Positions 1-6,285 of a stretch of 6,752 nucleotides of DNA are shown here, piece by piece. The position numbers and the translations under genes are program-made. The notes below the pieces were generated by a model. It was not told the origin of the DNA, made no database searches, and worked only from the letters and a program-made list of their open reading frames with translations. This stretch comes from an uncultured Saprospiraceae bacterium (lineage in GTDB: Bacteria > Bacteroidota > Bacteroidia > Chitinophagales > Saprospiraceae): contig CALGLY010000362.1 of NCBI GenBank assembly GCA_937959095.1, positions 1 through 6,752 on the forward strand. Reading direction: 5' to 3'. Each line of letters starts with the position of its first letter. Position 1 is the stretch's first letter.

Positions 1-258
1 TGCAGAAAAACCAACAATAATGGAAAGTAAAAATTCAATGCGAATGAAATAGGTAAATAAATTGCCTGAAATGGAGCGCGTCAATCGACTACCAAGCCCC
101 ATGCAAAAAAGCATCAAGGAAATAAGTAGCGTCCATTGCCGAACCGAATCGCCTATGAAATAACTGGCTAAGGTGGCTAAAATATACTCTGCTACGATAC
201 CTGATAAGCCGGTGGCAAATAGAGCTATTTTAAGAATTTGACTATCGCGTTGCTTCAT
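1..258 (-). CDS. Membrane-embedded spermidine synthase-like (polyamine aminopropyltransferase family) protein, N-terminal fragment
   Basis: Reading the minus strand from ATG at 258-256 gives 86 codons open to the left edge, so only the N-terminus is present. The peptide begins MKQRDSQILKIALFATGLSG and continues with hydrophobic stretches at about residues 9-35, 42-57 and 67-86, joined by short polar turns (GDSVRQW; GSRLTRS). The pattern 'ATGLSGIVAEYILATLASYF' followed by 'LMLFCMGLGSRL' resembles the N-terminal membrane domain of long SpeE-like proteins, which carry several helices before a Rossmann aminopropyltransferase domain. That catalytic part would lie outside the window, so activity cannot be judged. 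Known family role: transfer of aminopropyl from decarboxylated SAM to putrescine; many membrane-anchored members have no tested substrate. The ATG lies 4 bases after the stop of the upstream DUF350 gene, which points to tight co-transcription. An MFS-like transporter is the alternative, but the DUF350 and DUF4178 neighbours favour SpeE-like. Confidence 0.75.
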   Translation of the reverse strand, partial: MKQRDSQILKIALFATGLSGIVAEYILATLASYFIGDSVRQWTLLISLMLFCMGLGSRLTRSISGNLFTYFIRIEFLLSIIVGFSA

Positions 259-262
259 GTTT

Positions 263-1168
263 TTATAAACAAATCGTAATTAAGAACGCACTTCCAATAT
301 AAGAAAGGGCTTCTATGAGGGCTGCACCATTGTTGGGATGTTCTTGATGTATAATTTCCTTGGTTAATTTTTGTCCTGGTAGCAAAATAGTATCCACTAG
401 CCAGCGCATAAGCGGCAATAGAATAATGCCAACGAGAACTTCGATGCCTATTTTTTCTAGATGTGGCAACCATCCTTGAAAATCGCCATATATGCCATAG
501 CTTATCAAAATGGCAATCGCTACTAAAATACCCGCAAAACTAATTCCTGCGGCTACATTGTCGCGTTCTATTTCTTTGTGAACATCGTAGGGAATTAAAA
601 AGCGCGTAAATAGCCCTGCCAGCAAGACTAGCAGCACTTGCCCGATGCTCCAAAATATAAAGACAGATAAGATACCAGAAAGCAGCCATCCGAAAGAAAA
701 TTGTGGAAATAAGTCGATCATATCTCCTGATATAGCTGCCCGAATAAGTAAGCCTGATGCAATGAAATTTGCAGCTTCTACAATACCTGTACCTGCGTTG
801 TGATCTTCTAGTATTTCTTTGCTAATAGAGAAGTGCGGCAAAATGAATTTATCATTGATGAAGGAGGCAATATTGAGCAACAAGACCGCCAGCAAGCCAT
901 AAATTGCTAAGTTGATAATATTCCATTCTAAGCTTCTAGATGCTCCAATAACAGCACTAGATAAGGCAATGATAAGCCCAACATAATAGCCTACATGTGC
1001 CAGCGCAAAGGCGAAATTATCATCTTCCAGTAATTCTTCTCGCACCTTCGTTTTAGGATGCGAAACGCGAAACGCCCACTTTCCTGCATATAGCATAAAG
1101 GCGATATTGAATAGATAAATAATTGCATTAGGAAGCCACCGCCATTCCTCCGTAAAAAAGGTATCCAT
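263..1168 (-). CDS. Tandem DUF350 integral membrane protein (YjfL-like)
   Basis: A 301-residue, strongly hydrophobic protein with about eight predicted membrane helices (roughly 12-32, 53-75, 83-105, 126-146, 158-188, 206-228, 238-262, 282-301). It reads as two DUF350 units, each built of two similar halves. A polar motif recurs four times at the start of every second helix: REELLEDDN (43-51), KEILEDHN (117-124), KEIERDN (198-204) and KEIIHQEHPNN (270-280), spaced about 73-80 residues. A single DUF350 unit, as in E. coli YjfL, is about 130 residues, so this is a double-length form. The biochemical function of DUF350 is unknown; family members occur beside PspA-like, glutathionylspermidine-synthase-like and spermidine-synthase-like genes. 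Start ATG at 1168 has no clear Shine-Dalgarno. The gene lies 53 bases after the DUF4178 gene and 4 bases before the SpeE-like gene. The short gap before it contains an AT-only inverted repeat (1186-1200). The protein ends directly in its last helix. Confidence 0.88.
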   Translation of the reverse strand: MDTFFTEEWRWLPNAIIYLFNIAFMLYAGKWAFRVSHPKTKVREELLEDDNFAFALAHVGYYVGLIIALSSAVIGASRSLEWNIINLAIYGLLAVLLLNIASFINDKFILPHFSISKEILEDHNAGTGIVEAANFIASGLLIRAAISGDMIDLFPQFSFGWLLSGILSVFIFWSIGQVLLVLLAGLFTRFLIPYDVHKEIERDNVAAGISFAGILVAIAILISYGIYGDFQGWLPHLEKIGIEVLVGIILLPLMRWLVDTILLPGQKLTKEIIHQEHPNNGAALIEALSYIGSAFLITICL

Positions 1169-1221
1169 AGGTGTGATTTTATTCGTTTTTTGACAAAAAA
1201 GCGCAATCTTGAGTAGTTGCC

Positions 1222-2547
1222 TTACTTTCCTCCGCCACCGCTGCTGCCTCTACTTCGACTGCTTACGCCAGTTACACGATTACTAGAACGTGTAGTTCTT
1301 GCCCGCGCGCGTTTTTCTTCTTCTTCCTGTTTCAAAAGTAAATACCTTGCCCAATCGCTATCGACTCCTCTCGGAGAGCGCACATAGATTGCTGTATTGT
1401 ATTGCTCTCGCATAAGCTCCGCTCTTGCTTGTGCATCCACGCTTTTAGTCAGTTCCCATTCTTCGATATAAGGCCGCGCAAAAGCATGGTAGAACAATTC
1501 TTTTGCGTAGTCATATTTATCCGAAAATATCCATTCTCGTCGATTGTATCCATCATCAAGCCAAGCACCATATTTGGGATTACCTATAAAAAGCGAAAAA
1601 CCTGGTGGTACGCTCTGTACTTCAATGATTCCATCCGTTTTAGTAGCAATCTCCAAGCCCATCTCACGGGTATGTGCCTTGAAAAATTGACTAGAAACCG
1701 CTTTCCAGAGTGTTATTTCGGTTTGAATGCTGTCTTCTCGCTCAAAAACAACTTCGTATTTATGATAGTAGCCAATAGGGTTTTTATCTACCAACATATC
1801 TACAAGCAGTACGCTGTAGGTAGGATAATCGGCATAGGATTCTAGTAGTTCATCCAGTCCTTCTTTTTCTGGTGTATAGGATTTCCATTCTGCTTCATAA
1901 AAAGGGACATCATTCCCATAGCTAGTATTGGTAGTTCGAGAAAAAAAAAGGAATTGAGATAACAATATTGCTAAAAAAACAAAGACTGCTCCAAAGCGAG
2001 CAAACCAGCCTAGTGCTTTGGCACTCTTCGATATGGGAGGTGGCTTAGTAATATTGGAAAAGGCAGTTTTTTGTTCTACTTTCCCGAAATAGGCTTTAAA
2101 ACCCTCCTCTTCCCAACGTTCTATCGAAAGCATATGCTTTTGGGTACTATCATAATAATCCCAAACCTCAAAACGCTCCCAAGCTGAATAGCCACTTCGA
2201 TCTCGATATTCTCCTGTAGTAGCTTCTTTTAAGTTTAAATTTTTTCCACTATAGTGTATGCTTTTAGGTAAGGTATTGTTTTTATTAATCGCTTCAAGGA
2301 CTCTACTAATTTCGTTATTGCGCCCTACTTTTCGGGATACTCGAATTCGAAAGTCTTCTTCTTGATCTTCAATTTCTAAATAGCGAATCGAAGATGCACA
2401 AACAAGTTTAAATTCTCGACTAAAACGACCATCTGGCCACCGATAATTATATTCTCCTATCGCTTTCCAGTTTTTTAGTTCATAATTTAAAGTCGAGCCT
2501 TTGCGAATATCTAATAAAGTAAGTGGTGTGGTATTGGAATCCGACAT
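1222..2547 (-). CDS. DUF4178 domain protein with one transmembrane segment and Arg/Ser/Gly-rich tail
   Basis: A 441-residue protein. Residues about 12-155 match the DUF4178 pattern: 'KGSTLNYELKNWKAIGEYNY' near residue 16, then 'REFKLV', 'YLEIE', and a second half with 'LKEATTGEYRDRSGYSAWERFEVWDYYD' features ending in 'SIERWEEEGFKAYFGK' (141-156). One hydrophobic segment follows at about 178-203, preceded by Lys/Arg (K174, K177, R183), which suggests the N-terminal domain is cytoplasmic and the rest outside. Residues 210-400 form an unrecognised domain rich in Tyr, Trp and acidic residues. The tail is a charged helix (QEEEEKRARAR, 407-417) followed by a Ser/Arg/Gly stretch ending SSGGGGK. The molecular function of DUF4178 is unknown; it is often encoded next to DUF350 and SpeE- or SpeD-like genes, as here. 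A run of nine A at 1941-1949 (T9 in the coding strand) falls just after the membrane helix. Start ATG 2547 is 44 bases after the preceding stop. Confidence 0.87.
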   Translation of the reverse strand: MSDSNTTPLTLLDIRKGSTLNYELKNWKAIGEYNYRWPDGRFSREFKLVCASSIRYLEIEDQEEDFRIRVSRKVGRNNEISRVLEAINKNNTLPKSIHYSGKNLNLKEATTGEYRDRSGYSAWERFEVWDYYDSTQKHMLSIERWEEEGFKAYFGKVEQKTAFSNITKPPPISKSAKALGWFARFGAVFVFLAILLSQFLFFSRTTNTSYGNDVPFYEAEWKSYTPEKEGLDELLESYADYPTYSVLLVDMLVDKNPIGYYHKYEVVFEREDSIQTEITLWKAVSSQFFKAHTREMGLEIATKTDGIIEVQSVPPGFSLFIGNPKYGAWLDDGYNRREWIFSDKYDYAKELFYHAFARPYIEEWELTKSVDAQARAELMREQYNTAIYVRSPRGVDSDWARYLLLKQEEEEKRARARTTRSSNRVTGVSSRSRGSSGGGGK

Positions 2548-2591
2548 ATTTATCCATTTGATTGATTCAAATTAAAGATACTAAAAAACAA

Positions 2592-3578
2592 CTATCGCCG
2601 CCATTTATCCGTCAATAATTTTTCAATTTCGCCAGCCACTTCCATGCCCATATTGCGCCCATTGCCTTCAAAAATCAATTTATCCTTTTTATAAAACTTG
2701 ACATTGGCAGTAGCTTGCATGCTTTCATTTACTTTCCCTGTCATCGTTCCAGAGATAGGTGATACCAGATCACCGCCACCTGCTTGCTGTGCTACTATTT
2801 CTAGGCGATGAGTGCGGTCTTTGAAACTCACTTTCACTGTTTTATCTTCTATACTCGCCTGCATCTTTGCGCCTGTGTATGTTGCAAACCGATACAGTTT
2901 TCCATCTATCCAAAAGCCTACAATATAGCCCACAAAAGACGTACCCAACCAAGGAATATTTGCTACTGAAGCCATCAAGGATACAGGTACATCACTATCA
3001 AAATGATTAGTCTGCATCCATATCCAAGCACTCGGAAAAGACTCGCCCCAATCCTTTTCTATATAACCAATGCCATCTGTAAAATTTACTACTTCTCCAT
3101 ATAAGCGCAGTTTCCCTTCTATCCGATGATGTAGACTCACTACTCCATGATAACACTCCATAAACGGCATGAACGAAAACCATCCCATGATGCCCGGCGC
3201 ACCGAGCATCTTTGGCCAAGGTTGCTGATTTTGAAAAGTCAGATCTGCTTCCAAATCAGGAAGTCGGAGTTTTAGGTGCGTTGCTGAAAATTCATTTTCG
3301 CCCAATTTCAAGGCAAAGTGTGTTTCGGCTGGTTGAAACTGTTCCGCAGGAAATTCGTGATAGCTTGCTGTACATTTTTTGCCATCCAATACTTGAATAA
3401 AAGCATGGCTTTTGCCTTCTTCATCTCTCGAAATGCCTGGAATAATGGCAAGGGCGTACCCCTCAGTAGCATCTACTATTTTAAAGTACCAGCCTTCAAA
3501 ATAGCTAGTCTCCTTCCCCCAGCCATGATACATATCGGGTTGCCAAAGGGCGCGCCAGCGTAAGCGTGTGTTCTTCAT
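2592..3578 (-). CDS. Tocopherol cyclase-family (PF14249-like, CrtC/lipocalin-type) protein
   Basis: The likely product is 328 residues. Family hallmarks are clear: 'RALWQPDMYHGWG' (9-21), 'FEGWYFKIVD' (27-36), 'IIPGISRD' with 'SHAFIQVLDG' (45-66), 'ECYHGVVSLHHRI' (141-153), the signature 'GYIEKDWGESFPSAWIWMQ' (171-189) with 'NHF', and a late 'NGRNMGMEVAGEI'. Plant and cyanobacterial members close the chromanol ring of tocopherols from phytylquinols. In bacteria without tocopherol the substrate is unknown, and a hydratase- or cyclase-like role on a quinol, carotenoid or other isoprenoid lipid is only inference. No signal peptide is seen. An upstream ATG at 3659 is in frame and would add 27 residues (MLISKKCLKS...), but these look non-coding and the family similarity begins right after the ATG at 3578, so I chose that start. 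It is the first gene of the minus-strand cluster, 44 bases before the DUF4178 gene. Confidence 0.87.
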   Translation of the reverse strand: MKNTRLRWRALWQPDMYHGWGKETSYFEGWYFKIVDATEGYALAIIPGISRDEEGKSHAFIQVLDGKKCTASYHEFPAEQFQPAETHFALKLGENEFSATHLKLRLPDLEADLTFQNQQPWPKMLGAPGIMGWFSFMPFMECYHGVVSLHHRIEGKLRLYGEVVNFTDGIGYIEKDWGESFPSAWIWMQTNHFDSDVPVSLMASVANIPWLGTSFVGYIVGFWIDGKLYRFATYTGAKMQASIEDKTVKVSFKDRTHRLEIVAQQAGGGDLVSPISGTMTGKVNESMQATANVKFYKKDKLIFEGNGRNMGMEVAGEIEKLLTDKWRR

Positions 3579-3693
3579 TATGATAACTTTGAGGCCCGCC
3601 TGAATGGAACGGGCAGGTGTAAAGATGTGAGATTTGAGGCATTTTTTGCTGATAAGCAAGGTTTGTTTGAATTACTTGTTCAATTTAGAGCAT

Positions 3694-3741
3694 AAAAAAG
3701 CGCGAATCTGCTAAGTTATCACTGCAAATTCGCGCCTTTTT
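3694..3741 (-). terminator. Rho-independent terminator downstream of the OmpA-family gene (probably bidirectional)
   Basis: GCGCGAAT (3700-3707) pairs perfectly with ATTCGCGC (3728-3735) across a 20-base loop. An A6 run (3694-3699) lies on one side and a T5 run (3737-3741) on the other. Read on the minus strand it begins about 20 bases after the stop of the OmpA-family gene at 3761 and ends in a U tract. It therefore separates that gene from the tocopherol-cyclase-family gene, which then needs its own promoter in about 3579-3693; I see no consensus promoter there. Confidence 0.8.
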
Positions 3742-3760
3742 CATGGCATTGAAGTCATTC

Positions 3761-5041
3761 CTAGTCTAAAACGAAACCCAATACCTTTATTTCTACACGT
3801 TGATTGCGCTTACGTCCTGCTGGAGTTTTATTACTTGCGATAGGTTTACGCTTTCCATACCCCTTGTATTGTACTCGCTCTCCATCAATACCCTTTTCAG
3901 TAAGGTAGGTTGAAACGGTTTTAGCACGTTCTGTAGAAAGACTGTCGCAATATGCGTGTGTTGGCGTATCGTTCGTATGTCCTCCTATCTCCACAATCAC
4001 GTCTTCATTCTTCTGCAAAAAGACATATACTTCATCCAATATATACTTCGATTGCGTTCGAATGCTAGATTTATCCGCATCAAAAGAGAGTTTGTTAATC
4101 GCGATAACGGTACCTGTGCGTAAGTCTCTTCGATCAATATCATCCAATCCCGTTTCATTCGTTTTGGGTTTAGGAATAAGTTTTGGTTTGGGTTTTTCTT
4201 CCACCTTTGGTGCTGGTGGAGTAGGCGTTGGTGTTTTCACCACGGGTTCTTTGGGCTTAGGCGTGCTAGGTGGCTCAGGTGTACTAGGCGTTGGTGTTGT
4301 CACTGCATTTTGGGCGATTGGCCCAGGTGTATCTTCATTTATTACTATTAATTCGTCATCGCCCTCTATTTTTTCGTCCTCTAGTTCAGGCTCTTGGTTA
4401 TCTTCATTACAAGGAATTGGAAGAATCGGCTGAGCATTATCTAGCAAAATATTCCCATTATAAGGAAAAAGCACTGGTGTGCGATAAAACGCCTCGAAAG
4501 TAAGATAAGTAAAATCTTGTTTTGGACGAAACTCCATTTCATACTCAATCCAGCGTGTATTAATAATCGCTTTGGTAGTATGTAGTAACTGTCTTTTATC
4601 ACATGCTCCATTCCCTCCCCATATCCGTAAAGTAGCAGGCGTACTATAATTAGCTGGAGAGTTTGTCTTTCTACTTCTACTTAAATACATCGTAGAACGT
4701 GCAATATGAATAGAGAATTTATAACATTGTCCCCCTCGCAGCGGCTGACGCAAGTATTGAGAAACTGCTTCCCAAGTATCATTATCGCGCACGACCATCC
4801 CAAGATAGGTATCTCCATCGTAGGTAGGAGTATTCACCCCAAAGTCACTTGAAGTAACAGGATGTACATCAGGCGCGCTCTCTCCAGGGAAACCGCAATC
4901 TACCCAGCCTCTAGGTCCTTTACTAAGAGTAGGCATCCCTTCAAAAGAGGGATTAATTAATTTTACAGTTTCGCCTTCCTGTCCAAATGCTAAAGTGGTA
5001 GTCACTATTGCTGCAATGAAAAAGATAAGTTGCTTTATCAT
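3761..5041 (-). CDS. Secreted OmpA-family protein: jelly-roll-like N-domain, Pro/Thr linker, C-terminal peptidoglycan-binding domain
   Basis: A 426-residue envelope protein. Residues 1-20 form a signal peptide (MIKQLIFFIAAIVTTTLAFG, likely cut before Q21; no lipobox Cys). Residues about 25-211 look like a beta-sandwich or galactose-binding-like domain: it opens with 'LINPSFEG', has 'YLGMVVRDNDTWEAVSQYL', and ends 'NILLDNAQPI'. Cysteines at 49, 106, 147 and 211 could form disulfides. Residues 212-300 are a linker, first acidic, then rich in Pro, Thr and Lys (TPTP repeats). Residues about 311-424 are an OmpA C-terminal domain: 'FDADKSSI', 'IGGHTND' (352-358), 'LSTERAKTV' (368-376), 'GYGKRKPIASNKTPAGRKRNQRVEI'. 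This domain binds peptidoglycan diaminopimelate in known members. Arg372 of the ligand pair is present, but the usual Asp of GHTD is Asn357, followed by Asp358. No beta-barrel is seen, so it is probably periplasmic or surface-attached through peptidoglycan. It is monocistronic, with a terminator just downstream. Confidence 0.9.
   Translation of the reverse strand: MIKQLIFFIAAIVTTTLAFGQEGETVKLINPSFEGMPTLSKGPRGWVDCGFPGESAPDVHPVTSSDFGVNTPTYDGDTYLGMVVRDNDTWEAVSQYLRQPLRGGQCYKFSIHIARSTMYLSRSRKTNSPANYSTPATLRIWGGNGACDKRQLLHTTKAIINTRWIEYEMEFRPKQDFTYLTFEAFYRTPVLFPYNGNILLDNAQPILPIPCNEDNQEPELEDEKIEGDDELIVINEDTPGPIAQNAVTTPTPSTPEPPSTPKPKEPVVKTPTPTPPAPKVEEKPKPKLIPKPKTNETGLDDIDRRDLRTGTVIAINKLSFDADKSSIRTQSKYILDEVYVFLQKNEDVIVEIGGHTNDTPTHAYCDSLSTERAKTVSTYLTEKGIDGERVQYKGYGKRKPIASNKTPAGRKRNQRVEIKVLGFVLD
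4222..4298. repeat. Short in-frame duplication in the Pro/Thr linker of the OmpA-family gene
   Basis: The 14-mer TAGGCGTTGGTGTT occurs at 4222-4235 and again at 4285-4298, a 63-base (21-codon) offset that keeps frame. It encodes the repeated Thr-Pro stretches of the linker. This is ordinary low-complexity linker expansion, but the copies could support length variation by slippage or recombination. Confidence 0.6.
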
Positions 5042-5337
5042 TATGAGTTCTATTTTCTTATAATAGTATTGCTATGTGTCTTATTATGACGCTAAGATTC
5101 TTATTTTGTTTCAGCACTTATAATTTCAATAAAAAAATGCGTACTTAGCACTTATTATTAATAAGTATAATTGAAATAAGTAAATGGCTGACAAGGAAGT
5201 ATTTGATTCAATTTTCCCTGTTAAAAAGATAAATTTTATCGGAGTAGCCAAAACCTTTATGTCAAATGAACTATTATTAAACGAAATATGTAGTTTGAAT
5301 TGTTTTGAGATAAATCAAAAAATTACGTTAATTTTTA
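5042..5337. other. AT-rich divergent intergenic region between the OmpA-family gene and tsaB
   Basis: This 296-base stretch must hold promoters for both outward-facing genes. I find no good match to the Bacteroidota TTTG-N20-TAnnTTTG pattern on either strand; the closest is a one-mismatch -7-like TTATTTTG at 5101-5108 on the plus strand without a well-spaced upstream element. It contains the inverted repeat at 5150-5166 and a smaller palindrome GATAAATTTTATC at 5228-5240. No convincing gene is seen; a 61-codon open frame from 5184 overlaps the tsaB start and looks random. Confidence 0.6.
5150..5166. repeat. Near-perfect AT-rich inverted repeat, possible operator
   Basis: ACTTATTA (5150-5157) and TAATAAGT (5159-5166) are exact 8-base arms around one central base. 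Related CTTAT(T)A sequences occur nearby, at 5080-5086 and 5117-5123. Also, ACTTATAATTTCAAT at 5117-5131 is an imperfect inverse of ATTGAAATAAGT at 5171-5182. The position in the divergent promoter region suggests a protein-binding site, but in such AT-rich DNA chance palindromes are common. Confidence 0.35.
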
Positions 5338-6021
5338 ATGAAGCTATTAAATATAGAAACCGCAACTGAAATCTGTTCTATTAGCATTAGTGATGCTAAT
5401 AAGATTATTGCTCTACAAGAATCTAATGCTCCTTTTTCTCACACCGCACAATTGACTATATTAATAGACAAGGCTCTAAAGCAACTAGACCTTCCATTAA
5501 GTAGTATTGATGCAGTTGCTTTGAGTAGCGGACCAGGTTCCTATACCGCCTTACGAGTAGGAAGTTCAGTAGCTAAAGGAATTTGCTATACACTGAGCAA
5601 ACCTCTTATCTCGGTAGATACACTAAAATCTTTAGCTTTAGCTACTAAAAATAAAATAGCAGATAAAGATGCCCTCTACTGCCCTATGATTGATGCTCGA
5701 AGAATGGAAGTATACACCGCCTTATATGATGCAGAAATGAATGAAATAGAAACCACTCATGCTTTAGTGGTAGAAAAAGGTGCTTTTGAAAAATACTTAA
5801 CAGCAGGAAAACGCATCCTATTTTCAGGAAATGGTGCTATGAAGTGTGCAGAAGTATTAGCGTCTCCCCAAACAGATTTTTTAGATTTAAAATGCTCTGC
5901 TAAATATTTACCTGCTTTAGCCATCCAAGCTTGGCTAGAGGGTGCTTTTGAAGATATTGCTTATTTTTCACCAAATTATTTAAAAGCTCCCAACATCACA
6001 ATTCCTAAAAAGCGACTATAG
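5338..6021 (+). CDS. tsaB: TsaB, tRNA threonylcarbamoyladenosine (t6A37) synthesis complex dimerisation subunit
   Basis: A 227-residue protein of the ASKHA (actin/HSP70-like) fold. Landmarks are the N-terminal strand 'MKLLNIETATEICSISI' (1-17), 'FSHTAQL' (33-39), the signature 'SSGPGSYTALRVGSSVAKG' (63-81), 'PMIDARRMEVYTALYD' (116-131), 'FSGNGAMKC' (162-170) and the C-terminal 'EDIAYFSPNYLKAPN' followed by a basic end (PKKRL). TsaB has no catalytic activity of its own; it pairs with TsaD and TsaE in the cytosol to transfer threonylcarbamoyl, made by TsaC, to A37 of ANN-decoding tRNAs. Length is typical for Bacteroidota TsaB. Ala71 stands where many homologs have Gly (GSFTGLR). The start at 5338 is fixed by the conserved ETAT motif at residues 7-10. 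It appears monocistronic, with AT-rich gaps on both sides and no clear GC-rich terminator behind it. Confidence 0.95.
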   Translation: MKLLNIETATEICSISISDANKIIALQESNAPFSHTAQLTILIDKALKQLDLPLSSIDAVALSSGPGSYTALRVGSSVAKGICYTLSKPLISVDTLKSLALATKNKIADKDALYCPMIDARRMEVYTALYDAEMNEIETTHALVVEKGAFEKYLTAGKRILFSGNGAMKCAEVLASPQTDFLDLKCSAKYLPALAIQAWLEGAFEDIAYFSPNYLKAPNITIPKKRL

Positions 6022-6104
6022 CTCATAAAGGGGACATAGATTTTTTTAACATTTAAAAAGGATTTATATGTTATATATGTTATAATTTTTAAAAACTCCG
6101 ATAC

Positions 6105-6114
6105 TTTGTACAAA
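6105..6114. promoter_or_regulatory. Perfect palindrome upstream of the arsR-like promoter (possible operator)
   Basis: TTTGTACAAA is a perfect 10-base palindrome ending 16 bases before the -33 element of the promoter at 6131-6162. Its position would suit an upstream regulator site. The arms do not extend further, and ArsR-family operators are usually longer imperfect repeats that overlap the promoter, so the link is weak. Confidence 0.25.
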
Positions 6115-6130
6115 TAATATATAATAAAAA

Positions 6131-6162
6131 TTTGTTATTCATTGAATATTTTATTAATTTTG
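6131..6162 (+). promoter_or_regulatory. Bacteroidota-type housekeeping sigma promoter for the ArsR-family gene
   Basis: TTTG at 6131-6134 (-33 element) and TAATTTTG at 6155-6162 (-7 element, exact TAnnTTTG) are separated by 20 bases, within the known range for the Bacteroidota primary sigma factor. Transcription should start a few bases past 6165, giving a leader of about 130 bases before the ATG at 6298. It is the only near-consensus promoter I found in the window and supports assignment to this phylum. Confidence 0.7.
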
Positions 6163-6250
6163 AACGGGTAAAAGATATAAATACCTTGTATAAGTAAATA
6201 TAAGGCGATTTATTCGGACACTTCTGACAATGAGTTATAATTCAATTTCT

Positions 6251-6285
6251 GTTCTATAATTGCCAGAACTGAAGTTCTTTTTGAA
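6251..6285 (+). promoter_or_regulatory. Leader with two competing hairpins and T tract (possible attenuator)
   Basis: AGAAC (6265-6269) can pair with upstream GTTCT (6251-6255, 9-base loop) or with downstream GTTCT (6274-6278, TGAA loop). The downstream pairing is followed directly by a T run ending at 6282, so it resembles a weak terminator; the upstream pairing would prevent it. It lies 15-20 bases before the start codon, so it could also affect ribosome access. The stems are only 5 bp, and no known riboswitch class is recognised. Confidence 0.3.

Noticed and set aside
1186..1200. TTTTTTGACAAAAAA palindrome between the DUF4178 and DUF350 genes as a terminator or promoter
   Set aside because: The stem has a single G-C pair and an almost absent loop, and no TAnnTTTG element follows at the right distance on the minus strand.
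1402..1845. Plus-strand open frame of 147 codons
   Set aside because: It lies wholly antisense to the well-supported DUF4178 gene and has no domain-like pattern.
3579..3659. 27-residue N-terminal extension of the tocopherol-cyclase-family protein
   Set aside because: Family similarity starts right after the ATG at 3578; the extension contains a small GC inverted repeat (3594-3614) and reads like leader sequence.
3667..3683. TTGAA-N7-TTCAA inverted repeat upstream of the tocopherol-cyclase-family gene
   Set aside because: Arms of five bases are expected by chance in AT-rich DNA, and no promoter element could be placed next to it.
4062..4433. Plus-strand open frame rich in Gly, Val and Leu
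   Set aside because: It is the antisense of the Pro/Thr-rich linker of the OmpA-family gene; its repetitive composition is a by-product of that linker.
5184..5369. Plus-strand open frame of 61 codons upstream of tsaB
   Set aside because: It overlaps the well-fixed tsaB start by 32 bases in another frame, has no recognisable domain, and its composition fits AT-rich noncoding DNA.
6043..6059. Hairpin TTTTTAA-CAT-TTAAAAA after tsaB as a terminator
   Set aside because: The stem is entirely A-T and the T run is part of the stem rather than behind it, so it lacks the features of an intrinsic terminator.
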